Shown: in pieces, positions 17,692 through 25,000 of the stretch
Layout: each line of letters starts with the position of its first letter
How positions within the stretch are numbered: the stretch's first letter is position 1
Assembly (NCBI GenBank): GCA_018607725.1
Contig: JABBAY010000124.1
Coordinates: forward strand, 1-61,573
Length of the DNA: 61,573 nt
Source: K189A clade bacterium
Lineage (GTDB): Bacteria > Pseudomonadota > Gammaproteobacteria > Pseudomonadales > Azotimanducaceae
Reading direction: 5' to 3'
Made by a program: the position numbers and the translations under genes
The notes under the pieces: model-generated
Databases searched by the model: none
Seen by the model: the letters and a program-made list of their open reading frames with translations, nothing else
Told to the model about the DNA's origin: nothing

Positions 17692-18717
17692 ATGAGCGCC
17701 CTGACGCCAACTCACACCCATGTTGATTCCACCTTGCTGCTGAGCTTTTGCAAAGCAACTGCGGACGGTCTGCGCCTGGATATTCTCAGAGTGTTGAGCG
17801 CCGAGTCATTTGGCGTGCTAGAGCTCTGCCATATCTTTGCCACCCCGCAGTCGGGCATGAGCCATCATCTTAAAGTGCTCGCCAATGCCGGTCTGGTCGC
17901 TACCCGACGTGAAGGCAACTCAATTTTCTACCGCCGCGCAATTATCGCCAATGACAACCCTTTGAGCGACATGACGAGCACGCTATACACCACCATCGAC
18001 CAGATCGCACTGTCAGCAGAGGTCTTTGATCGAGCAGTAGAGATCCATACTGAGCGCGCCCGTCGATCTCGTGAGTTTTTCAGCCGCAACGCCGAAGGGC
18101 TACGCCAGCATCAGAACCAGATTGCTGAATTTGAACACTATGCCAGCAGCATCGGCGACCTGCTCGACAACGAGCATATCCGCAAGTCCAGCCGCGTGCT
18201 TGAGGTCGGGCCTGGCGATTCCGAATTGATCAACTCCCTCGCGACCCGTTTCGAGCACATCACAGCGATTGATAATTCGGCAAACATGCTGGACCGCGCT
18301 CAAGCCGTGATCAAAAAGAAGCTACGCGACAAGGTAACGTTTTTACACGCCGACATCGATCAGATTACCCAGGCCAATACACAGAGCAAACACTTTGAGC
18401 TGATAGTGCTGAACATGGTGCTACACCATATGGCTTCGCCTGCCACGCTATTTGCCAGTGCGCGCAAATTACTCGCGCCTGGCGGCTGCCTGCTGATCGT
18501 AGACTTATGTCCGCACGATCAGGACTGGGCGCGAAACACCTGCGGCGACCTTTGGCTCGGCTTCGAACCAAGCGATCTCGACGCCTGGGCCCAGGACGTG
18601 AATCTTACCCGAGGCCAAGGCATTTACCTTGGCCTTAAAAACGGTTTTCAAATACAGGCTCGCCTGTTCCATCAACCCACAACTCCAGTGACTCTAACCA
18701 ACAGTGAGGCAATATGA
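17692..18717 (+). CDS. ArsR-family regulator fused to a SAM-dependent methyltransferase
   Basis: 341 residues in two domains. Residues about 12-85 form an ArsR-type winged helix ([15 protein letters not shown], recognition helix [16 protein letters not shown], wing [12 protein letters not shown]). Residues about 165-290 form a class I methyltransferase (motif [13 protein letters not shown], later [11 protein letters not shown] and [11 protein letters not shown]). No cysteine pair for metal sensing is seen in the recognition helix. The stop overlaps the ahcY start (ATGA), so the two are translationally coupled. By context it is a SahR-like regulator: the methyltransferase fold may bind S-adenosylhomocysteine as effector and derepress ahcY. 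Whether it still methylates anything is unknown. Confidence 0.82.
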   Translation: MSALTPTHTHVDSTLLLSFCKATADGLRLDILRVLSAESFGVLELCHIFATPQSGMSHHLKVLANAGLVATRREGNSIFYRRAIIANDNPLSDMTSTLYTTIDQIALSAEVFDRAVEIHTERARRSREFFSRNAEGLRQHQNQIAEFEHYASSIGDLLDNEHIRKSSRVLEVGPGDSELINSLATRFEHITAIDNSANMLDRAQAVIKKKLRDKVTFLHADIDQITQANTQSKHFELIVLNMVLHHMASPATLFASARKLLAPGGCLLIVDLCPHDQDWARNTCGDLWLGFEPSDLDAWAQDVNLTRGQGIYLGLKNGFQIQARLFHQPTTPVTLTNSEAI

Positions 18718-20081
18718 CTAACCCTGATTATAAAGTGGCCGACATCGGCCTAGCGGCCTTTGGCCACGCCGAAATCGCCTTGGCCGAGGCGGAAATGCCC
18801 GCGCTGATGACCCTGCGCGAAAAATACAAAGACTCGCAGCCGCTCAAAGATGCCCGCATCATGGGCTGTATTCACATGACCATTCAGACCGCGGTTCTAA
18901 TGGACACTCTGGTAGACCTGGGGGCCGAATTGCGCTGGTCTTCCTGCAACATCTTCTCCACCCAAGACCATGCTGCTGCAGCCATGGCTGACAAGAACAT
19001 ACCCACGTTCGCCTGGAAGGGCGAAACGGAAGAGGAGTTCCTATGGTGTATCGAGCAGACCATCTTAAAAGATGGCAAGCCCTGGAATGCCAACATGATC
19101 CTTGATGATGGCGGCGACCTGACTCAGATGGTCCACGAAAAATACCCAGATATGCTCAAAACGATCCACGGCATCACCGAGGAAACCACCACCGGCGTCC
19201 ATCGCCTGATAGAAATGATGGCCAGTGGCGAACTGAAGGTGCCCGCTATCAATGTTAACGATTCCGTCACCAAGTCCAAAAATGACAACAAATACGGCTG
19301 TCGTCACAGCCTCAATGATGCCATCAAACGTGCAACGGATATGCTCATGGCTGGCAAACGCGCACTGGTTATCGGCTATGGCGACGTGGGCAAGGGTTCT
19401 GCCCAGAGCCTGCGCCAGGAAGGCATGATTGTTCGGGTCGTCGAGATCGACCCTATCTGTGCTATGCAAGCCTGCATGGATGGCTATGAGGTCGTTTCAC
19501 CCTACAAGAACGGCAATAACACAGGCAAACTCGAAGATATCGATGCACGCCTACTGGGCGAGACCGATATGATCGTCACTTGCACCGGCAACGTCAATGT
19601 CTGCGATGAGAACCTGCTGCGCACTGTCAGCAAAAACGCAATCGTGTGTAATATCGGTCACTTTGACACAGAAATCGACACGAAATTCATGCGCGATAAT
19701 TGGCGCTGGGAGACGATCAAGCCTCAGGTAGACAAGATCTATCGCAGCGAAGATCCGAAGGACTATGTGATCCTCCTATCCGAAGGGCGATTGGTGAACC
19801 TGGGCAATGCGACCGGTCACCCGTCACGCATCATGGACGGCTCTTTTGCCAATCAGGTTTTGGCGCAAATGTACCTGTTTGAACGTAAATGGGCTGACCA
19901 TGACCCGCAACAACGTCAGCCTGTTAATGTTGAAGTTCTGCCTAAGGCCCTCGATGAGGAAGTCGCAAGCTATATGGTTAAGGGTTTCGGTGGCGTCATG
20001 ACGCGCTTGACTAACGGCCAAGCTAAATATATCGGTGTCAGCACTGAAGGCCCCTTCAAGCCTGAAGCTTATAAGTACTAG
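18714..20081 (+). CDS. ahcY: Adenosylhomocysteinase
   Basis: 455 residues; cleaves S-adenosylhomocysteine to adenosine and homocysteine with bound NAD, relieving product inhibition of methyltransferases. Visible features: substrate-domain [11 protein letters not shown] and [15 protein letters not shown] (about 50-90), NAD-binding [13 protein letters not shown] (about 218-230) with EIDP after the second strand, [16 protein letters not shown], and the C-terminal FKPEAYKY tail that reaches the neighbouring subunit. The ATG overlaps the stop of the upstream regulator. A hairpin at 20098-20131 probably ends the transcript. Confidence 0.97.
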   Translation: MTNPDYKVADIGLAAFGHAEIALAEAEMPALMTLREKYKDSQPLKDARIMGCIHMTIQTAVLMDTLVDLGAELRWSSCNIFSTQDHAAAAMADKNIPTFAWKGETEEEFLWCIEQTILKDGKPWNANMILDDGGDLTQMVHEKYPDMLKTIHGITEETTTGVHRLIEMMASGELKVPAINVNDSVTKSKNDNKYGCRHSLNDAIKRATDMLMAGKRALVIGYGDVGKGSAQSLRQEGMIVRVVEIDPICAMQACMDGYEVVSPYKNGNNTGKLEDIDARLLGETDMIVTCTGNVNVCDENLLRTVSKNAIVCNIGHFDTEIDTKFMRDNWRWETIKPQVDKIYRSEDPKDYVILLSEGRLVNLGNATGHPSRIMDGSFANQVLAQMYLFERKWADHDPQQRQPVNVEVLPKALDEEVASYMVKGFGGVMTRLTNGQAKYIGVSTEGPFKPEAYKY

Positions 20082-20097
20082 GCCCCACGCCTGGATA

Positions 20098-20131
20098 TAC
20101 TGGCAGGCCAGAATCCCCTGGCCTGTCAGTA
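20098..20131 (+). terminator. Hairpin after ahcY
   Basis: Fourteen-base arms with one mismatch (20098-20111 and 20118-20131, loop AATCCC), 16 bases past the ahcY stop. The following bases are T/C-rich rather than a pure T run, so termination efficiency is uncertain. Confidence 0.55.
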
Positions 20132-20215
20132 TTCTCTCCTCCCGGCTCTATCGACTCGGCTCTACAGATGGGTGACAATGCCCATCCTATTTCGCCAGCA
20201 GTCATTTAATCTAGC

Positions 20216-21082
20216 ATGCGACCAGAACTCACAGACCTTCTTGAACTCCTCGATCTCGAACAGATTGAAGCTAACTTGTTTCGTGGCGTCAGTCCGAGCG
20301 AGGGCTGGCAGCGCGTTTATGGTGGCCAAGTGCTCGGTCAGGCATTGATGGCCGCGTCCCGCACGGTGGAAGATGCCAGCCGCAACGCCCATTCTTTACA
20401 TGGTTATTTCCTCCGACCTGGCGACACGACCATTCCAATTATCTACAAAGTCGATCGTATCCGTGATGGCAAGAGTTTCACGACTCGTCGAGTCGTCGCT
20501 TTGCAGAAGGGTCGCGCCATATTTAACATGGCGGCCTCATTTCAGGTTGCTGAAGCCGGCCTCGAACATCAATTCGACATGCCCAAGGTCAAACCGCCAG
20601 AAGCATGCCAGAGCTTCGCCGAGTTACGCGCCCGGTATGCAGAAGACATTCCGGTTGACTACAAAGCTTCAGTGACTCGGCCCCAGCCCATCGATATGCG
20701 TTTTGCCGAACCCTTCAATGAGTTCAGACCCGAGAAGATGCCGCCGTTCCAGCACTGCTGGATCAAAACCGTCGATACCATGCCTGCAGATGCTCGCCTC
20801 CATCAGTGCCTGTTGGCTTACGCCTCAGATATGACACTGATCGATACCGCCGCGCGGCCCCATGGCGTGGCTTGGACAGACGACAACTTCCAGGTCGCCA
20901 GCCTGGATCATGCCATGTGGTTTCACCGCCCTTTTCGTACCGATGAATGGTTACTCTACGCGCAAGACAGCCCTTTTGCCGGCGGTGGCCGGGGTTTGAG
21001 CCGGGGTAGCTTTTATAGCCAAGCTGGCCAATTGATCGCCTCGGTCGCCCAAGAAGGTTTAATGCGGTTGCATCGAACCTGA
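20216..21082 (+). CDS. tesB: Acyl-CoA thioesterase II
   Basis: 288 residues, the standard size of double-hotdog TesB. It hydrolyses medium- and long-chain acyl-CoA in the cytosol. Family marks are FRGVSPSEGWQRVYGGQVLGQAL (about 22-44), SLHGYFLRPGD, and the C-terminal catalytic half LLYAQDSPFAGGGRGLSRG with DMTLIDTA, supplying the Asp, Thr/Ser and Gln network. ATG at 20216 without a clear Shine-Dalgarno. It stands alone between ahcY and a MoxR gene. Confidence 0.93.
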   Translation: MRPELTDLLELLDLEQIEANLFRGVSPSEGWQRVYGGQVLGQALMAASRTVEDASRNAHSLHGYFLRPGDTTIPIIYKVDRIRDGKSFTTRRVVALQKGRAIFNMAASFQVAEAGLEHQFDMPKVKPPEACQSFAELRARYAEDIPVDYKASVTRPQPIDMRFAEPFNEFRPEKMPPFQHCWIKTVDTMPADARLHQCLLAYASDMTLIDTAARPHGVAWTDDNFQVASLDHAMWFHRPFRTDEWLLYAQDSPFAGGGRGLSRGSFYSQAGQLIASVAQEGLMRLHRT

Positions 21083-21359
21083 CCTTCGCCCCCCAATCCA
21101 CCCCTTGTCACCAGTATCAATCAAACCCGAGATCGAGAAATTATAGGCTCATATCGCCAGCCAGCGCACATCTGTTCTGGTCAGCAGCAATAAGCTGATC
21201 TGATCGACGCCAATAGAAACCCATGATAAAAGTCCATTAGCTGTACAAATGCCAGAGAGCTTTACATAATGCCCCGCTCGCTTTGAACTATGGTAGCGGC
21301 CAAAGAAGGTGCCTTTTCTACGCCCTGGCACACCTATCAGTCCATTTAAGGATTACCCC

Positions 21360-22319
21360 GTGACACTGAAGAATGCAGATAAACTGGCCAGCGTCGAGGT
21401 CATCAAGCACAATTTCGAGCAGCTCAACTACATTTGCAGCCTGCAGATAGCTACCGCTGTGTTTCTGGCCTACCACCTCGGCAAGCCGATCCTGATTGAA
21501 GGCCCCCCCGGTGTCGGCAAAACCGAGTTGGCAAAAACCACTGCGGAGCTGCTCGATATCGAGTGCGTTCGACTCCAGTGTTACGAAGGGTTAGATGAGT
21601 CCAAGGCGATTTACGAGTGGAAATACGGCAAACAGCTGCTTTATACCCAAGTGCTGAAAGAGACCCTGAGTGAAATTTTGGATGGCGCTACCGGTCTTGC
21701 CGAGTCTGTTGGCAAGCTTCACGAATTCGGTGATATCTTTTTCTCGGAAGAATTTCTCGAGCCACGCCCCCTGCTCAAGGCACTCAAAAATGAGACCGGC
21801 TGCGTATTACTGATTGACGAAGTCGACAAGTCAGACCATGAATTTGAGTCGCTGTTGCTAGAAATGCTCTCGGACTTTCAACTCTCTATTCCAGAGATCG
21901 GCACGGTCAAGGCGCATCCAGACAGAAAACCCCTGGTGTTTCTCACCAGCAACAATACTCGCGAAATCAGCGACGCGCTTAAGCGTCGTTGCTTGCACCT
22001 TTATATACCCTTTCCTGACGCCAACCTCGAAAAGCAGATTATTCAGGCGCGGGTACCCGAGCTTGCCGAGAATTTGCGCAACCAACTGGTGACGTTTATT
22101 CAGGAACTCCGGGAAATGGACCTGAAGAAGGTCCCGGCTATCAGCGAGACGATCGACTGGGCACGCACCCTGATTTTGCTCCACTCAGAATCTCTTAGCC
22201 CCGAACTCGTGCGCCAAACTTTGAACGTAATCCTTAAGTTCCAGGAAGATATCGAAGCTGTGGATTCAGAACTGCAGACTATTACCAACAAGGCTTTAAA
22301 GGGCAACCAGGGATCCTAG
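21360..22319 (+). CDS. MoxR-type AAA+ ATPase
   Basis: 319 residues from the GTG at 21360, chosen because AAGGA lies seven bases upstream (21348-21352); another GTG at 21309 would add 17 residues. Walker A is GPPGVGKT (48-55), Walker B CVLLIDEVDKS (about 148-158), sensor 1 FLTSNNTREISDAL, and an arginine finger is present in KRRCLHLYI. MoxR ATPases act with VWA proteins as chaperones that insert metals or mature enzyme complexes. The partner VWA gene starts one base after the stop, so the two are one translational unit. Confidence 0.88.
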   Translation: MTLKNADKLASVEVIKHNFEQLNYICSLQIATAVFLAYHLGKPILIEGPPGVGKTELAKTTAELLDIECVRLQCYEGLDESKAIYEWKYGKQLLYTQVLKETLSEILDGATGLAESVGKLHEFGDIFFSEEFLEPRPLLKALKNETGCVLLIDEVDKSDHEFESLLLEMLSDFQLSIPEIGTVKAHPDRKPLVFLTSNNTREISDALKRRCLHLYIPFPDANLEKQIIQARVPELAENLRNQLVTFIQELREMDLKKVPAISETIDWARTLILLHSESLSPELVRQTLNVILKFQEDIEAVDSELQTITNKALKGNQGS

Positions 22320-22320
22320 C

Positions 22321-23769
22321 GTGGTAGACAAAACCCTAGTGGATTTCGTCAAGGCACTGCGTAACGCGGACCTCAAAGTCTCGCCCGCAGAAACCCTCGA
22401 AGCCATGCAATGTATGAACCTGGTGGGCTATCAAGACCGGCGCTTCCTCAAGGATTCGCTATCCATGGTGTTGGCGAAGACCACCGATGAAAAGGCCGCT
22501 TTCGACACCTGTTTCAATCGATTTTTTACTGCGGACAAATTCCGCCAGGCAATGAACGACGAGCTTGACGATGATGATCAAGGTGGCGACGCTGACGACT
22601 TTGACAGCGACGCTGAAGGCAATCAGCCAGCAGGCAAAGGCGGCCAGAGTGGCGGCAAAGGTGGGGGCGAGAGCGAAGCCAGCGAAGATGTGACCGCCTT
22701 ACCACCCACCTCAGCGCTAGGCAAATTGCTGCTCCAAGGCAGTCGAGCTGAACTGATGATCCAAATCGCCGAAGCGGGCCGCGAGGTGGAGGTCAACAAA
22801 ATTGTCGTGTTTACCCAGAAAGGTCTCTTTACCCGCAAAATTATGGATGCCATGGGCCTCAAGGGCTTGCAGGACGAGATCGGCGAGCTACAAAATCAAA
22901 ACGCCAAACCCGAACAACAGCTTGCTGGCAGACTCAAAGTCGCGCGAGACCAACTCCGCGAGCGAGTGCGAGACCACGTGGAACGACAGTTTTTTCTCCA
23001 CGCAGACGAGCAAGGCAAGCAGCTTCGCGAAGAATTATTGAAAAAGGTCAAACTCTCCAGCCTGGAGAAACGTAATTTCAAGGATGTGCAGGAAATCGTC
23101 CTGAAAATGGCAAAGAAGCTTATCGCCATTCATTCAAAGCGCCGCAAAACCTATAAGCGCGGCCAGCTGGATGTCCGTAAAACCCTGCGGCACAACATGC
23201 AATACGACGGCATGTTTTTCGACCTGCGCTGGAAAGCCAGCAAGGTCGACAGACCTAAAGTGATGTGCATTTGCGATGTTAGCGGGTCAGTGAGCAATTA
23301 CTCACGCTTCTTGCTTATGTTTTTGTACAGCCTCGCCAGCATCTTACCGAAGGCACGCTCATTCGCGTTTTCGTCGGACCTGGGGGAAGTCACCAAGCTG
23401 TTTGAGGAAAGTAGCCTTGAAGATGCTCTCTCCAAGACCATGCGAGACTATGGCAACGGTTCCACTGATTACGGGCGCATGTTCCAAGATTTCAAAAGCC
23501 ATTGCATGGACGACGTAAACAACAAGACCACTATCATTATTTTGGGTGATGCGCGTAACAACTACGGTGATGCGCGCTCAGAAATACTCAGAGAAATGTA
23601 CGACAAGGCCAAACGGGTTATCTGGCTAAATCCAGAACCTCGCTCGAGCTGGGCCGTTGGCGATTCGGAAATGAAAAAATATACCGCAGCTTGCCACCAG
23701 ACCGAAGTGTGCAACTCCTTGCAACACCTGGAACGGGTAGTCTCAAACCTGCTTAAAACCGCGGGCTAG
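22321..23769 (+). CDS. VWA domain protein, CoxE-like
   Basis: 482 residues starting at GTG 22321. An N-terminal alpha-helical part (1-80) is followed by a low-complexity acidic and Gly-rich linker (about 81-122), then another helical part and a C-terminal von Willebrand A domain with the metal-ion-dependent adhesion site DVSGS (319-323) and later conserved TDYGRM and LGDARNN. This layout matches CoxE-like partners of MoxR ATPases, which in CO dehydrogenase systems help install the metal centre. No oxidoreductase is adjacent, so the client here is unknown. Confidence 0.86.
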   Translation: MVDKTLVDFVKALRNADLKVSPAETLEAMQCMNLVGYQDRRFLKDSLSMVLAKTTDEKAAFDTCFNRFFTADKFRQAMNDELDDDDQGGDADDFDSDAEGNQPAGKGGQSGGKGGGESEASEDVTALPPTSALGKLLLQGSRAELMIQIAEAGREVEVNKIVVFTQKGLFTRKIMDAMGLKGLQDEIGELQNQNAKPEQQLAGRLKVARDQLRERVRDHVERQFFLHADEQGKQLREELLKKVKLSSLEKRNFKDVQEIVLKMAKKLIAIHSKRRKTYKRGQLDVRKTLRHNMQYDGMFFDLRWKASKVDRPKVMCICDVSGSVSNYSRFLLMFLYSLASILPKARSFAFSSDLGEVTKLFEESSLEDALSKTMRDYGNGSTDYGRMFQDFKSHCMDDVNNKTTIIILGDARNNYGDARSEILREMYDKAKRVIWLNPEPRSSWAVGDSEMKKYTAACHQTEVCNSLQHLERVVSNLLKTAG

Positions 23770-23865
23770 CTAGACATGCGTCACCTCGAAAAACTCTCCT
23801 GGGGCACGAAAAAGGTCTATTCGGCTCAATGTGCCCTCGATTGACATAGCCCTATTGATTCTCAG

Positions 23866-23887
23866 CTAGAGACAGTGCAGTCTCTAG
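23866..23887. promoter_or_regulatory. Perfect 22-bp inverted repeat upstream of the sigma gene
   Basis: CTAGAGAC (23866-23873) and GTCTCTAG (23880-23887) flank AGTGCA. TTGACA, a perfect -35 hexamer, is at 23841-23846, so the repeat begins about where a -10 would fall. It could be an operator for the sigma gene or the terminator stem of the CoxE-like transcript (no T run). A second palindrome, AGTTCGAACT, overlaps its right end. Confidence 0.4.
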
Positions 23888-24020
23888 TTCGAACTTTCAA
23901 AAGACGCCGCATTGCCGCGCAGCACCGTTGTTGCCAACACATGGTCGAGGTGCATGTCTCCATTGCGTCGTCCAGGAAGCCGTGACCTGTAAACTTCCAG
24001 GGTAATTCGCTAAAGGTTGA

Positions 24021-24560
24021 ATGGCTTATATGGCAATCAATTCGTTAGAAGCTCAAAACTTGCAACTGGCCGCGCTTGTTGAAGAGTTCAGCATACCCCT
24101 AGTCAAGCATCTGGCCAAGAACGGCTGGAGCACCGACGACGCCAACGACCTGGCGCAGGAAGCCTTCTTGCGCATGCACAAATCTCAGCAGTCTCAAGAG
24201 CTGGATAATGCCAGGGCTTTCCTATTTGCCACAGTCAACAACCTTGCCATTGACCAGCTACGGCGCACCAAGCTGCACGATAAATATCTACTTGCAGAGT
24301 CATTACCTGAAACCACTAAAGACGACGATTTTCGCTCTTCGCCATCCGCCGAGCGCACGGTGGCGGCAAAGCAGGAGCTGGACCAAATCTACGCGCTGGT
24401 CGAACGGATGCCAACCAAGGTTAAGGCAGCGTTCCTCTTGCATCGTGACCAAGGATGGAGCTACTCACAGATCGCCGCCGAAATGGGCGTCTCCAGTAGC
24501 ATGGTAGAGAAACATATCACCGAGGCCTTAAAGTTGCTGCGCCGAGAAATGCCCCGCTAG
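24021..24560 (+). CDS. ECF-type RNA polymerase sigma factor (FecI-like)
   Basis: 179 residues with sigma region 2 (about 20-90: DDANDLAQEAFLRMH, ARAFLFATVNNLAIDQLRR) and region 4 (about 125-175: LVERMPTKVKAAFLLHRDQGWSYSQIAAEMGVS, SSMVEKHI), the FecI pattern. FecI-type sigmas usually answer to a FecR anti-sigma and drive TonB-receptor genes. A large receptor follows, but no FecR gene is present, and that receptor lacks an obvious N-terminal signalling domain. ATG at 24021 has AAAGG four bases upstream; a second in-frame ATG at 24030 is possible. Confidence 0.88.
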   Translation: MAYMAINSLEAQNLQLAALVEEFSIPLVKHLAKNGWSTDDANDLAQEAFLRMHKSQQSQELDNARAFLFATVNNLAIDQLRRTKLHDKYLLAESLPETTKDDDFRSSPSAERTVAAKQELDQIYALVERMPTKVKAAFLLHRDQGWSYSQIAAEMGVSSSMVEKHITEALKLLRREMPR

Positions 24561-24773
24561 AATTTAATCGGGTATTCAACAGACTGAATGTCCTGAAGAA
24601 ACAGGCATCAGTGACTCGTTAATCGAAAAATAGTTCCACTTTTCAAAAGTTTTCTGGCAAACTCTTTTACCGTTAAGACACCTTCCTGCTAAGGGCTTAA
24701 AAACTAAGTAATTTTTATCATTACTAATAGCCTTTCCTCGATTTGGCAGGCGTTTCTGCATCAGCACCACAAC

Positions 24774-24819
24774 CTATAATTGGCTATATTTTGATCAATT
24801 ATAGTTTGTTATCTATACT
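24774..24819 (+). promoter_or_regulatory. Promoter of the TonB receptor with overlapping inverted repeat
   Basis: TTGATC (24791-24796), a 17-base spacer and TATACT (24814-24819) form a good housekeeping promoter, placing the transcript start near 24826 and giving a leader of about 175 bases. A perfect inverted repeat, CTATAATTG (24774-24782) with CAATTATAG (24796-24804), has its right arm directly behind and touching the -35 box, so a repressor or activator site is likely. Confidence 0.6.
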
Positions 24820-24891
24820 CATTCACTTTTCTTTAAGATTATATTCCATTTTTATTGGGGTATCTCTCTTCTCATTCGTCTATAGTGTTAC

Positions 24892-24908
24892 CAGTGAATC
24901 TTTCACTG
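24892..24908 (+). other. Small hairpin in the receptor leader
   Basis: CAGTGAA (24892-24898) pairs perfectly with TTCACTG (24902-24908) across a TCT loop. It lies within the predicted 5' untranslated RNA about 90 bases before the start codon. No T-run follows, so it could be an RNA-stabilising or regulatory stem rather than a terminator. Confidence 0.4.
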
Positions 24909-25000
24909 AAGGGATGCCTAATTTTGCAAACGCTCTAATCGGCTTTTGCGTTAACAGGCTTCTCATTCAATTACTATCCAATGAGTTTGGGGGAAGTTAT

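Larger units (their letters stand above)
24561..25000. other. 440-base AT-rich intergenic leader
   Basis: No separate gene supported. It contains a good sigma-70-like promoter overlapped by an inverted repeat (24774-24819), a leader hairpin (24892-24908) and the RBS GGGGGAAG before the receptor ATG. The frame open from 24743 runs into the receptor but reads as a hydrophobic, non-signal-like sequence and is better seen as untranslated leader. Confidence 0.6.

Noticed and set aside
24743-25000. N-terminal extension of the TonB receptor
   Set aside because: The extension would bury the signal peptide; a clear RBS and signal sequence begin at 25001, and a promoter maps inside the extension.
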